Positions 1 to 8,646 of a stretch of DNA of 33,021 nucleotides are shown piece after piece (position 1 is the first letter of the stretch; each line of letters opens with the position of its first letter). This DNA comes from J051 sp040289295 (GTDB lineage Bacteria; Armatimonadota; Fimbriimonadia; Fimbriimonadales; ATM1). The stretch spans positions 1 to 33,021 of the forward strand of contig PSLA01000023.1 in the NCBI GenBank assembly GCA_040289295.1. The letters run 5' to 3'. The position numbers and the translations under genes were made by a program. The notes under the pieces are model-generated. The model was not told the origin of the DNA. It did no database searches and saw only the letters and a list, made by a program, of their open reading frames with translations.

Positions 1-2
1 CA

Positions 3-1874
3 GGGTTCCTGGGAACCTTTTTGCAACAATACTACGCCGACCCGAGCATCGGTGCCAACGTTCCGGCACTCGTCGCATTAGCTCAGAGCGCGCTCGACAC
101 TCTGAACGGGGGACCGGGCGCAACCGTTGAAGGCTTGCCCTTCGCCGAGTGGTACCGCCGCCAGTACGTGCTGAATACCACGGTCAGCCGAGGCAAGAAG
201 GTATTCGTGCAGGCAATTCCGATCACCTTCGGGCTCGGGGGAAACGACTTCGGCGTGTTCGCTGTGTGGGTCACCTACTTCGAGACTGCCCCCGGGGGCA
301 ACGAGCTGCTGCTGAGTGGAACGTGCTTCCCAATCTACTGGGATTCGACTTTCGCTCGCCTCTTCACCACGGGCCAAGACGACCGTATGGACATCGCAGG
401 GGCGTTCGGTTCAGTCACGCCGAACCTCCCAGACGTGTTCAACGTCGGCTCGGGACCCACGCAGTGGTATCGCGCCACGATTGACCTTCCGGTGCTCGAC
501 CAAATCGCCAGAGCCATCGTGCCCGCGGGTGCCATCGCCACCGCACAGAGTCCCACGCCTAAGAACTTCTACGGCACGGTCATCGGCTTCGACGGCGCAA
601 GGGTCGGCGGCGACCCAAACGTAACGGGGAAAGTGCGTCTCACCATCCTCCCCGGCGGTGCGTCTGTGGAGGCCCCGTTGCGGAATGGCGCCTTCGGCGT
701 GCAGACGAACCTGCTCGGCTCCGCCGCGGTGCGGGCACGGGTCGACGTCATCCCCGTTTTCAACAATGTTGAGCAAGCGCCGGTGCACACCGAGTTCGTG
801 AACGTGTGGGGCGACCGATTGGGGTTGGTTCTCCACATCGGCGAGTTCACGACGTACTCTCCGCCGGGTGGTCTGGTTGCCGGAATCCAGGCAGTTGGCC
901 TCCCGGTTCGTCCATTCGAGATGAGCACCGCCGCGCTCCTCGGCTTGCCGTCGAATCAGACGCTGGTTGCGCGCTGGAAGCAGGAGCGCTTCGACTACGA
1001 GCGCTGGCCCTCCCTTGAACCCTTCGACGTCGGCGAAGGCTTTTACGTCCGTATGCCGGGCGCTGCGCCCGGCTTTCAAGTCAGCGGCCGCCTGTTGGGA
1101 AAGGAGGGCTTTCTGCCAGTTACGGTGGCGCTGCAGCCGGGGTGGAACCAGATCGTCAACCCGTTCGCGGACGACGTCTCGTTCAGCGACTTGACAGTGC
1201 AGCGCGGTGCCGACTTCCCCGCGACGTGGGGGGCTGCAATCTCAAGCGGATGGGTAGGCCCCGATGTCTTCGAGTTCACCCCCGGGTCCCCCGACCCGCA
1301 TTCAGGCGTCCCCGAGGGCGGGACGCTTTCGCCGATCAACTTTTTCCCATCTGGGAGGGCAGTCTTTGTCAGGGTGTTGGTTCCCGAGGGCCTGTCCATC
1401 ACGTTTCGACCTGGCGTCCTCGGCCCTGGACAAGATCGAAGGCGCCACTGGAGGCCCGCGCCGACCTGGACAGGCTCGCTAACGATCGACGGCTATCAGC
1501 GCGAGCGTTCCACGGTTGAGGTTGGACAGGCGATGAACCATAGGCGAGGCGTGGACGTGGGCGTAGACTCAGAGATGCCCCCGATTTGGGGTGGTGCCAC
1601 ACAGGCATTCATCGCGTCTTCCGTTCCCCTCTATCGCGACATCCAGGCGCCGACCGAGGGGAGTTGGGACATCGTCGTAACCGGCTTAAGGCCCGGCCAC
1701 GTGTACCGCGCTACATTTCGGTTGAGTCTGGGCAGCAACCGCGACATCCTGCGTTTGACCCTTCAAGATGTTGACGGGCGGTGCTCCTACCGTATCCTCG
1801 ACGGCTGGTCAGTTACCTTTCGCGCGCGAGGCGTAACCCACCGGCTACGGCTAAGTAACGGAGGCGGGCGTTGA
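3..1874 (+). CDS. Unrecognised beta-rich secreted or surface protein, 5' end missing
   Basis: The reading frame is already open at base 3 and no stop precedes it, so the true start most likely lies upstream of the window. The first in-window start-type codon is a TTG at 21 and has no convincing ribosome site. The visible 620 or so residues are rich in Gly, Pro, Val and aromatic residues, have no membrane segment and look like stacked beta domains. Around residues 370-400 there is a PGWNQIVNPF stretch, resembling the 'GWNLIGNPF' motif found in many large secreted bacterial proteins, followed by a further beta domain. The last 60 or so residues also look like a small beta sandwich. The stop overlaps the start of the next lipoprotein gene by four bases (TTGA), so the two are probably translationally coupled. 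I do not recognise a catalytic motif or a named family. A surface or cell-envelope role is inferred only from composition and neighbours. Confidence 0.75.
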   Translation, partial: GFLGTFLQQYYADPSIGANVPALVALAQSALDTLNGGPGATVEGLPFAEWYRRQYVLNTTVSRGKKVFVQAIPITFGLGGNDFGVFAVWVTYFETAPGGNELLLSGTCFPIYWDSTFARLFTTGQDDRMDIAGAFGSVTPNLPDVFNVGSGPTQWYRATIDLPVLDQIARAIVPAGAIATAQSPTPKNFYGTVIGFDGARVGGDPNVTGKVRLTILPGGASVEAPLRNGAFGVQTNLLGSAAVRARVDVIPVFNNVEQAPVHTEFVNVWGDRLGLVLHIGEFTTYSPPGGLVAGIQAVGLPVRPFEMSTAALLGLPSNQTLVARWKQERFDYERWPSLEPFDVGEGFYVRMPGAAPGFQVSGRLLGKEGFLPVTVALQPGWNQIVNPFADDVSFSDLTVQRGADFPATWGAAISSGWVGPDVFEFTPGSPDPHSGVPEGGTLSPINFFPSGRAVFVRVLVPEGLSITFRPGVLGPGQDRRRHWRPAPTWTGSLTIDGYQRERSTVEVGQAMNHRRGVDVGVDSEMPPIWGGATQAFIASSVPLYRDIQAPTEGSWDIVVTGLRPGHVYRATFRLSLGSNRDILRLTLQDVDGRCSYRILDGWSVTFRARGVTHRLRLSNGGGR

Positions 1875-2734
1875 GGGCGATTCTGCTGCTTCTTATTGGG
1901 GCGTTTCTCCTCTGGGGGTGTGGTGGTAGCAGTCCCGGCGGAAGGGTGCGGGCCGACGGACGCGTGCTGTCGGTCTCCACGGGCGGGCCGCCAAACCCGC
2001 CCGCCACGGCACAGATTGGCGATGCGAGCGCTCAGACTCAGAGCGATTCAGGGGTGTTCATCCTAAACATCGCACCTGGCGCGACGCAGCTGGTCGTGCT
2101 GCACCCAGTCTTCCCAACCTTCACGTTCACTTTCCCTCCTGTGACCAGCGACGCAACCCTTGGAGATTTCTGGATTGGCCCGGAGACGGTCACGATCGTG
2201 GGTTCTGTCATCCATTCCCAAACGACAGCACCTATCCCTGACGCGCTGGTTCTGTTTGCCGGGAAGCGAGCGACCACAAACCAGGACGGCGAATTCACTC
2301 TAACTGGGGTGGCCTATGACTCGAAAAACGACTTCGTGTTCCAAGGCATCATGGGAACCGTGCACAAGAGCGGGTTCCTTACGAGCCAGTTCACCGCGAA
2401 TCAGAACCCGGTTGGCGGAGTCATCACGCTGCCACCGATTCTGCTTGCCCCGGTCAGTGACCCGAACCCGCCGGGGCCTCCCTATAATCTTTGGGGTGTC
2501 GTTACGGTGCAAGGAGAGCCTCCGACCGGCACGACTGTAACGCTCCTCGACTCGGGGACTCCCATCCGTAGGTACACTGTGGGCAGCGACGGGCGATACT
2601 TCCTCTGGGCAGTGCCCGGCACATACGTGCTACGATTCGAGAAGACCGGCTTCCAAACGGTGGACGTTCCCGTCACTGGTTTTGATTCGCCGGATGACGT
2701 CATCCGAAACGATGTTACGCTGGTTCCGAACTAA
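1871..2734 (+). CDS. Lipoprotein with carboxypeptidase-regulatory-like repeats
   Basis: The start is a TTG at 1871 inside the stop of the previous gene, with GGAGG at 1860-1864 six bases upstream. It gives a classic lipoprotein signal: M-R, a Leu/Ile/Ala core, then L14-W15-G16-C17 as the lipobox, followed by a Gly/Ser linker. Trp at -2 is unusual but the rest fits. The mature part contains three repeats of the carboxypeptidase-regulatory-like type, which are small beta sandwiches. Each reads 'x-G-x-V...variable...T/S-x-x-D-G-x-F/Y-x-L-x-x-V/P-G-x-Y/x-x-L' (about residues 28-95, 112-175 and 207-285; see TTNQDGEFTLTGV and VGSDGRYFLWAVPGTYVLRF). Such domains are structural or binding modules in envelope and surface proteins and have no enzymatic role of their own. 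The 3' end overlaps the next gene by about 23 bases. The substrate and partner are unknown. The lipoprotein call is firm; which membrane it sits in is not visible. Confidence 0.8.
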   Translation: MRAILLLLIGAFLLWGCGGSSPGGRVRADGRVLSVSTGGPPNPPATAQIGDASAQTQSDSGVFILNIAPGATQLVVLHPVFPTFTFTFPPVTSDATLGDFWIGPETVTIVGSVIHSQTTAPIPDALVLFAGKRATTNQDGEFTLTGVAYDSKNDFVFQGIMGTVHKSGFLTSQFTANQNPVGGVITLPPILLAPVSDPNPPGPPYNLWGVVTVQGEPPTGTTVTLLDSGTPIRRYTVGSDGRYFLWAVPGTYVLRFEKTGFQTVDVPVTGFDSPDDVIRNDVTLVPN

Positions 2735-4082
2735 CTTGCGTTGGGCATTGCTCGCAGTACTCATACCAGGGGCGCTCTGGCTCACAGGTGCCCTTCAAAG
2801 GTTCGCCAGGTACGACCCGTTTGCGCAATACCGAACCGAGGAGTATCTGAACGCGCTCGGCCCGGACGTCGGCTCGCGTCTGGGCGAGACGGTGGTTCGT
2901 GTCTATGAGGGAGTGGACCTCGGCGTACAGTTCGCCGCCCGGCGGATAGACGTTCGGCGTGACCGTACGAAGTTCACCGTCTTCGACATCCACAACGGTC
3001 GCCTCTACGATGGAGGGGAGCAGCGGCTGTGGTTCAGCGCGGGCGTTGGAGTGTACGATACGGTTCAGAACCGAGCCGAGGTGTTCGGCGGCCTCGCATT
3101 GTGGAACCGCGAGCTCGCGTTTCGCACGGACCGTGGAAAGGTGGACACGGGCCGCCGGTTCGTCCGTTCGATTGGAGGCATCACCGGCAGGCTTCGAGAT
3201 GGAGACTTCGCCGCTGATCGCGTTTCCTGGAACTATGCGGTGCGCGAGGGGCGGGCTGAGAAGGTCTTATGGCGTGGCCCCATGCAGCAGCAAGGCAAGA
3301 CGCGGCGCGTACAGCTCAGGGGGCAGACTTGGGAGATCCTTTCGAATCCGAGGCGGCAAATCTTCTACAAGGCTGAGGCAGTAGATGAGGACCAGTTCAT
3401 CCGCGCCGAGAAGATTACGTGGTTGGAGGCCGAGGACGTCGTTACCGCCGAGGGCGCGGTCGAGTACGTCGGACCCGACGCGATCATCCGTGCACCGAAG
3501 GTGGTGGTCTATCGGAAGGAGGAGCGCGCCGTAGCGACCGGAGGCGTACAACTGCTCGTGAAGCCGGAGCGGGAGAAAGGGCGGGTTGGGCCGCCGCCTG
3601 GGGGACTTCCGCCCGCGCAGCCGGTCCTACCGCCCGGCGTCCAGCAGCCGCCTGCCTCGCAAGAACAGGGACAAGAGGAGCGCGTTCGCCGGTCGGACAA
3701 CCTTCGGGATTATCCGATTCTCGTCACCGCCGAGCGCATCGAGTACTGGTATACTGAAGGGTCAAGACGTGCCCAGGTAAGCGGTAGCCTGAAGGCGAGG
3801 CAGGAACTCGCTGGTGGAGGATGGCGCGAGATAACCGCCCCCAAGGCTCTGTACGACCAGGAGCGGGAGGTCCTAACGCTTCTGAGCAGTACGCCAGGGG
3901 CGCAAGAGGTTCGCCTGAAGAACAGCCAGGGGGATGACTTCGTGGCAGAAGAGGTGGAAATCTCCACCGTTGAGGGCAACGAGTCGGTTCGGGGCAAGAA
4001 CGTTTCGGGGGTGATGCCGGTGCGGGAAAGCGAGGTTCGGGGCGGGCGTGGAGGTTCCGGAGGCGGCGGCGGCGAACGATAG
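2712..4082 (+). CDS. Membrane-anchored LptC/OstA (LptA)-like protein
   Basis: 456 aa from the ATG at 2712, chosen because it puts a basic stretch directly before a hydrophobic segment (about residues 10-28, ALLAVLIPGALWL), a signal anchor. Upstream ATG (2694) and TTG (2682) starts are possible, and no start has a strong ribosome site. Residues 40-290 show the repeating beta pattern of the LptC/LptA (OstA) fold: 'f-x-l-x-d-I-x-x-G-x-x-Y-D', 'gvYDtvqnraEVfGG', 'VDTGRRFV', and later 'ITWLEAEDVVTAEGAVEYVG' followed by 'APKVVVYRKEERAVATGGV'. A Pro/Gln-rich linker (about 295-330) leads to a second OstA-like stretch (about 335-425), and the protein ends in a Gly-rich tail (RGGRGGSGGGGGER). LptC and LptA carry lipopolysaccharide across the periplasm; here both halves seem joined in one anchored chain. 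The fold assignment is by pattern and not by search. A gap of about 117 bases separates it from pilB. Confidence 0.6.
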   Translation: MLRWFRTNLRWALLAVLIPGALWLTGALQRFARYDPFAQYRTEEYLNALGPDVGSRLGETVVRVYEGVDLGVQFAARRIDVRRDRTKFTVFDIHNGRLYDGGEQRLWFSAGVGVYDTVQNRAEVFGGLALWNRELAFRTDRGKVDTGRRFVRSIGGITGRLRDGDFAADRVSWNYAVREGRAEKVLWRGPMQQQGKTRRVQLRGQTWEILSNPRRQIFYKAEAVDEDQFIRAEKITWLEAEDVVTAEGAVEYVGPDAIIRAPKVVVYRKEERAVATGGVQLLVKPEREKGRVGPPPGGLPPAQPVLPPGVQQPPASQEQGQEERVRRSDNLRDYPILVTAERIEYWYTEGSRRAQVSGSLKARQELAGGGWREITAPKALYDQEREVLTLLSSTPGAQEVRLKNSQGDDFVAEEVEISTVEGNESVRGKNVSGVMPVRESEVRGGRGGSGGGGGER

Positions 4083-4199
4083 GGGTGAAAGCATCCGTCT
4101 TTCCAGTACGACTCACGGGCGACCGCAGTTCCGGGTATACCAGTACGCTGCCGACCGGCGCGAGCGCCCTGTGGGGCAGGTAGGAGATTGATTAGAGAG
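4083..4199 (+). other. Intergenic space before pilB
   Basis: About 117 bases between the LptC-like gene and pilB. It contains the palindrome GGCGCGAGCGCC (near 4158-4169) and the ribosome site AGGAG at 4182-4186. I see no convincing -35/-10 pair; a TATAC at 4136-4140 has no partner. A promoter for the pilB unit would be expected here but cannot be shown. Confidence 0.3.
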
Positions 4200-5966
4200 A
4201 TGGCAATAGCGCGTAAACCGATGACGGAGTACCTCATCGAGAAGGGGTACCTGAAGCGAGAGCAGCTGGACGAAGCGCTCAAGGTACAGAGACAGAGTGG
4301 TGGGAGCGATCTCGGTCGGATCTTGGTTGAGCTGGGGTTCGTTGGTGAGCGAGAGATGATGGAAGCCAAGGCGCAGGAGCGCGGGCTGGGCTTCGTTGAC
4401 CTCGACAGACACACCGTTGAATCGAGTGCCATCAATGTGGTTCCGGAGCGCATCGCGCGAGCGCACAACGTGGTTCCTGTTCGCAAGGACGGGATGACGC
4501 TGTACCTCGCCATGGCGAATGACGCGAACGTCGAGGCGCAGGACCAGGTGCGCCTTGTGTCTGGCTGTCGGGTGGTGCCGGTGCTCGCCGTGCCTGGCGC
4601 CATCGAGGATGCGATTCGCAAGTACTACGGTGGAGGAGAGCAGGGCAACGGTCAACCCGCTGGTCCTATCGAGCCAGCAGTGTCGCGCGCGAGCATGCGT
4701 GGCGACATCAGCCAAGCGATCGCCGAGGCTCGCGCAAGCAGCGACGCCATCATCGAGGCCGATGACGAGGAGGCTGCGCAGCAGGTTGCAGAGCAGGCGC
4801 CCATCATTCGATTGGCAAATGCTTTGATTCAGCAGGCGATCGTAGATCGCGCCTCGGACATTCACATCGAGCCTCAGCAGCGCGGCGTTCGCGTGCGGTA
4901 TCGCATTGACGGCGTTTTGCATGAGACGATGACGGTGCCGAAGAACCTGCAAGCACCGCTCGTCAGCCGCTACAAGATCATGGCGGACATGAACATCGCC
5001 GAACGCCGCTTGCCGCAAGACGGCCGCATCGAAATCCGGCACTCCGGCAAGGAGTATGACCTGCGCGTATCCTCGATTCCGACTCCGTGGGGCGAGAAGA
5101 TCGTCATGAGAATCCTTGACAAGACGAGCATTCTCATCGGTCTCGAGAAGCTCGGTTTCACAGCCGAGAACCAGGCGGAGGTCGAAGAGCTTGTGACGCA
5201 GCCGAACGGCATGTTCCTTTCGACCGGCCCTACGGGCGCCGGCAAGACGACGACGCAATATTCGATCCTCAACAAGTTGAACTCGGTGGAGAAGAACATC
5301 ATTACGATCGAGGATCCGATCGAGTACCAACTTCCCGGCGTCGCCCAAGTGCAGGTAAACCGCAAGGCGGGTTTGACGTTCGCCAACGCGTTGCGGCACT
5401 TCTTGCGCCAAGACCCCGACATCATCATGGTCGGCGAGATGCGCGACCTCGAAACCGCGGAAGTCGCCATCGAGGCGTCTCTCACCGGACACTTGGTGCT
5501 CTCGACGCTTCACACGAACGACGCCCCATCGGCCGTCGTGCGCATGTTGGACATGGGTGTCGAGCCGTATTTGATTTCGGCGACGGTCATCGGCGTGCTT
5601 GCTCAGCGGTTGGGTCGCCGCATTGACCCGAACCACATGGAGACGTACGAGGTGCCCGCCAAGGACCTCCGCCGCTTCGGCTTCAAGGTGGAGAACCCGG
5701 ACGAGATGATCACCCTGCATCGTGGCGTTCCTCACGAAGACAACCGCTACACGGGCTATCGTGGGCGAATCGGCATCTATGAGTTGATGAAGATGAATGC
5801 AGAGATTGCGGAACTCATCGTGCGCCGGGCGCCACTCGCCGATATCAAAGAGGCCGCCAAAGCGAACGGGATGAAAGAGCTTCGCGAGGACGGCCTCATC
5901 AAGATCCTCCAGGGTATCACGACGCCCGAAGAGGTCATGAGGGTCGTGTTTACCGCGGGCTTCTAA
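4200..5966 (+). CDS. pilB: PilB, type IV pilus assembly ATPase
   Basis: 588 aa, the GspE/PilB-family hexameric ATPase that drives pilin extraction and fibre extension at the inner membrane. The N-terminal region (about residues 8-145) has the two-part pattern of an MshEN/GspE-N domain (YLIEKGYLKREQLDEALKVQ, then DLGRILVELGF). The core has Walker A GPTGAGKT at residues 343-350, an Asp box and Walker B (DPDIIMVGEM, residues 405-414) and the His box around LSTLHTNDA. The C-terminal GYRGRIGIYELM is typical of the family. The usual four zinc cysteines are replaced (D476, H479, H512, N515 in the aligned positions). The start is the ATG at 4200 with AGGAG 13 bases upstream; a TTG at 4188 sits too close to that site and an ATG at 4221 would trim the N-terminus. 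The presence of pilT, pilC and pilMNOPQ marks it as a T4P motor rather than a type II secretion one. Confidence 0.95.
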   Translation: MAIARKPMTEYLIEKGYLKREQLDEALKVQRQSGGSDLGRILVELGFVGEREMMEAKAQERGLGFVDLDRHTVESSAINVVPERIARAHNVVPVRKDGMTLYLAMANDANVEAQDQVRLVSGCRVVPVLAVPGAIEDAIRKYYGGGEQGNGQPAGPIEPAVSRASMRGDISQAIAEARASSDAIIEADDEEAAQQVAEQAPIIRLANALIQQAIVDRASDIHIEPQQRGVRVRYRIDGVLHETMTVPKNLQAPLVSRYKIMADMNIAERRLPQDGRIEIRHSGKEYDLRVSSIPTPWGEKIVMRILDKTSILIGLEKLGFTAENQAEVEELVTQPNGMFLSTGPTGAGKTTTQYSILNKLNSVEKNIITIEDPIEYQLPGVAQVQVNRKAGLTFANALRHFLRQDPDIIMVGEMRDLETAEVAIEASLTGHLVLSTLHTNDAPSAVVRMLDMGVEPYLISATVIGVLAQRLGRRIDPNHMETYEVPAKDLRRFGFKVENPDEMITLHRGVPHEDNRYTGYRGRIGIYELMKMNAEIAELIVRRAPLADIKEAAKANGMKELREDGLIKILQGITTPEEVMRVVFTAGF

Positions 5967-5979
5967 ACCTTCAGAGGAC

Positions 5980-6026
5980 TTGGCGCCGCAGCCGGAGCGA
6001 ACAACCCGGCCCGGCTGTGGCGTCAA
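5980..6026 (+). other. Strong hairpin between pilB and pilT
   Basis: Inverted repeat with arms 5980-5995 and 6011-6026: 16 pairs including two G-U wobbles, and a 15-base loop. Because the two non-Watson-Crick positions are G-U only in the + strand RNA (A-C on the other strand), the structure favours a transcript of this operon. No T-run follows, so it is not a standard intrinsic terminator. It may stabilise or process the mRNA between the two ATPase genes. TAAAAT at 6032-6037 could be a -10 element but lacks a recognisable -35. Confidence 0.5.
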
Positions 6027-6091
6027 AGAGGTAAAATGTTACGGTAGGACGGCGACGCGCCATCCACCGAAAGAAGAAGAGCCAGACGAGA

Positions 6092-7291
6092 ATGATCAAC
6101 ATAGACGAACTGCAGTTTGAGTTGCCCGGCGCGACGGTGGCGCGCGTCGAGGAGGAAGAAGAGGGCGTCTCCACCAAGCCGCGGAAAGTAGACGACGTCC
6201 ACATTGACGAGCTTCTCAATACCGTTGTTGAGAAGAACGCGTCAGACTTGCACATCTGCTATGACTCTGAGCCCGTCATCCGCGTTGACGGTAGGCTCAT
6301 CCGCCTGAACTACGAGAAGTTGAGTCCGCAGGACACGCAGCGGATGATGTATGAGATCATTACCGATGAGCAGATCGAACGGTTTGAATCTACCTACGAG
6401 TTAGACTTCTCGTATTCGTTGCCCAAGCGTGCACGTTTCCGCGTCAACTGTTATCGGGACCGAGGCTCGGTTGCCGGCGCATTCCGCCTGATTCCGAACC
6501 GCATCCCGACGGTGCGCGAGCTTAACCTTCCCCCCGTTCTGGAGGATCTGACGACCAAGCCTCGGGGATTCATCCTCGTTACTGGCCCGACCGGTTCGGG
6601 AAAGTCAACAACGCTCGCAGCGATGATAAACCAGATCAATCGCACGCGCGCGGAGCACATCATAACCATTGAGGATCCGATCGAGTACCTCCACGCGCAC
6701 AACCTCTCGATCATCAACCAGCGCGAGCTCGGCCAAGATACCAAATCGTTCGCAAACGCTCTGCGGGCATGTCTTCGCGAAGACCCAGACGTCATCCTTG
6801 TTGGCGAGATGCGCGACCCAGAAACGATTGCGCTTGCGATTACGGCCGCGGAGACGGGGCACCTTGTGTTCGCGACTCTTCACACAAACAACGCCTCGGA
6901 GTCGATTGACCGCATCATTGACGTCTTCCCGCCCGGTCAACAAGAGCAGATCCGCATTCAGTTAGCGAACAACATTCAGGCAGTCGTCGCGCAGCAGCTG
7001 CTCCCGCGCGCTGGCGCACCAGGCCGCATTCCGGCCGTCGAAGTGATGGTGGCGACCCCTGCGATCCGAAACTTGATTCGCGAGAATAAGACCCACCAAA
7101 TCCCGTCTATGATTCAAACGAGCGCAGCCCACGGCATGCAAAGCATGGACCAGAACCTACGCGACCTGTACCAAAAGGGCTTCATCACCTTTGAAGAAGC
7201 GATGAGTCGAGCCATCAATGTTGAAGAGTTGAAGAAGATGATCAACACACCGACTGCTTCCAGTGGTCCAGCGGCCACCGGCAGAAAATAG
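6092..7291 (+). CDS. pilT: PilT, pilus retraction ATPase
   Basis: 399 aa, the ATPase that depolymerises the pilus and powers twitching and DNA uptake. A short acidic extension (about 35 residues, EEEEEG) precedes the family N-terminus (VDDVHIDELLNTVVEKNASDLHI). Walker A is GPTGSGKST (from residue 165). The Asp box and Walker B follow (DPDVILVGEMRDPET), with the His box at FATLHTNNA. The PilT signature AIRNLIRE is at residues 324-331, needed for retraction in studied PilT proteins and absent from PilB, so this is PilT and not a second PilB. The start ATG at 6092 has only a weak purine-rich site upstream. It is 125 bases downstream of pilB and 15 bases upstream of pilC. The C-terminus has a short low-complexity tail beyond the usual PilT end. 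Confidence 0.95.
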   Translation: MINIDELQFELPGATVARVEEEEEGVSTKPRKVDDVHIDELLNTVVEKNASDLHICYDSEPVIRVDGRLIRLNYEKLSPQDTQRMMYEIITDEQIERFESTYELDFSYSLPKRARFRVNCYRDRGSVAGAFRLIPNRIPTVRELNLPPVLEDLTTKPRGFILVTGPTGSGKSTTLAAMINQINRTRAEHIITIEDPIEYLHAHNLSIINQRELGQDTKSFANALRACLREDPDVILVGEMRDPETIALAITAAETGHLVFATLHTNNASESIDRIIDVFPPGQQEQIRIQLANNIQAVVAQQLLPRAGAPGRIPAVEVMVATPAIRNLIRENKTHQIPSMIQTSAAHGMQSMDQNLRDLYQKGFITFEEAMSRAINVEELKKMINTPTASSGPAATGRK

Positions 7292-7306
7292 TAGGAGGAA
7301 ACCAGG

Positions 7307-8542
7307 ATGCCAGTGTTTAGTTACACGTTCAAAGACGCCTCCGGCGGAATCCAGAAGGGAACGACCGAGGCTGACAGCGAGGAGGTTCTGCGCAAGCGGT
7401 TCGAAGAGCAAGGGATGCAGATCCTCGAGGTCGAGGTCATCCGTGCTCGGCGGGCACGAGCGCGTACCTTCGGAAAGGTCAAGCTGGCGAAGTTGGCTGT
7501 GTTCTGTCGTCAGTTCAGCACGATGGTAGACGCCGGCGTATCCCTGGTGCGTTGCCTTGACGTGCTGTCCCAGCAAGCGGACGACCCGAGGCTGAAAAAG
7601 ATCCTGATTGAGGTCGGCGAGCGAGTAGAGGGCGGTGAAAGTCTTAGCCGTGCGCTGGCCCGCCACCCTAAGACGTTCAACAACCTGTTCATCGGTTTGG
7701 TGCGCGCCGGGGAAGTCGGTGGTGTGCTGGAAGAGACCTTGCAACGCATCGCGCACTTCCTTGAGAAGGACGTTGAACTTCGGCGGAAGGTGCGTTCTGC
7801 GATTACGTATCCGATTATCGTCATCGTGGTCGCGATTACGATCGTCATCGCCCTGGTCACATACGTCGTGCCGCAGTTCATCGGCGTCTTCCGCGATTTA
7901 GGACTGAAGGACCAGGACCTCCCAGGGCCGACGCAGGTGCTTGTGACCGTGAGCGACTTCATGGTGCAGAAGTGGTACTGGATCCTGCTGGGCGTTGTGC
8001 TCTTCCTGATTGTCTGGAAGGCGTTCGTTTCCACTCGGTTCGGGAGGCGAGTGGCGGACCGCATCAAACTGAAGATTCCGATCTTCGGCAAACTGCACCA
8101 CAAGATCTGTCTCGCCCGCTTCAGCCGAACTCTTGGCACGTTGCTCACGTCCGGTGTTCCAATCCTACAGGCCATGGAGACGTGCGCAGGCACTGTAGGC
8201 AACGTGATCATCGCCGACGCAGTGATGGAGGCACGCGCGAGGATCCGCGAAGGCGACCGCATCGCCGACCCGCTCGAGCGAAGCCGTCAGTTTCCGCCGA
8301 TGGTCGTGCACATGATCTCCGTCGGCGAGGAGTCCGGTTCGCTCGACTTCATGCTGCAGAAGATTGCCGACTTCTACGAGGGCGAGGTGGAGGCGACGCT
8401 CGCTTCGCTTACCGCGGCTCTCGAGCCGGTGCTTATCGTGTGCCTGGGCGTGATCGTGGCGTTCATCGTCATCTCGGTGCTACTGCCGCTGGTCAACATC
8501 GTCAACCAGCTGTCCCAGGGCGACGCCATGCAGGGGGTCTGA
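7307..8542 (+). CDS. pilC: PilC, inner-membrane platform protein
   Basis: 411 aa, the usual size for the GspF/PilC family. It anchors the PilB and PilT hexamers to the membrane and is thought to pass pilins into the fibre. There are two related GspF domains (about residues 65-190 and 270-395), both beginning with an F/Ar-x-R-x-x-x-T/L-L-x-S/D-x-G-V pattern (FCRQFSTMVDAGVSL; ARFSRTLGTLLTSGVPI). Three membrane segments are visible at about 168-192, 220-240 and 372-395. The N-terminus (MPVFSYTFKDASGGIQKG) is the typical PilC start, and the ATG at 7307 has a perfect AGGAGG at 7293-7298. It is transcribed with pilT from 15 bases upstream. A hairpin and 104 bases follow before pilD. Confidence 0.95.
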   Translation: MPVFSYTFKDASGGIQKGTTEADSEEVLRKRFEEQGMQILEVEVIRARRARARTFGKVKLAKLAVFCRQFSTMVDAGVSLVRCLDVLSQQADDPRLKKILIEVGERVEGGESLSRALARHPKTFNNLFIGLVRAGEVGGVLEETLQRIAHFLEKDVELRRKVRSAITYPIIVIVVAITIVIALVTYVVPQFIGVFRDLGLKDQDLPGPTQVLVTVSDFMVQKWYWILLGVVLFLIVWKAFVSTRFGRRVADRIKLKIPIFGKLHHKICLARFSRTLGTLLTSGVPILQAMETCAGTVGNVIIADAVMEARARIREGDRIADPLERSRQFPPMVVHMISVGEESGSLDFMLQKIADFYEGEVEATLASLTAALEPVLIVCLGVIVAFIVISVLLPLVNIVNQLSQGDAMQGV

Positions 8543-8562
8543 CCGCCAAGTTGGCATCGCAC

Positions 8563-8593
8563 GCAGCCCTGTGCCAAGGCGGCGCAGGGCTGC
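8563..8593 (+). terminator. Terminator-like hairpin between pilC and pilD
   Basis: Arms 8563-8575 and 8581-8593 form 13 pairs (one G-U in + strand RNA) around a five-base loop AAGGC. It is followed by CTCGTTTGGG, which has only a weak T-run. It could be an attenuator or a transcript-stabilising hairpin rather than a full terminator, since the downstream pilus genes continue in the same direction with no visible new promoter. Confidence 0.45.
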
Positions 8594-8646
8594 CTCGTTT
8601 GGGCAAGCTAGCCCGTCCATAACCAGAAGCAAGTAAGGAGGCGCAT

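Noticed and set aside
4113..6026. A 637-codon open frame on the minus strand opposite pilB
   Set aside because: It lies exactly over the pilB coding region, has low-complexity His/Arg-rich composition and arises from the GC-rich codon use of the + strand gene.
6029..6040. TAAAAT as the pilT promoter
   Set aside because: No -35-like sequence lies at 16-18 bases upstream; the region is occupied by the hairpin arm.
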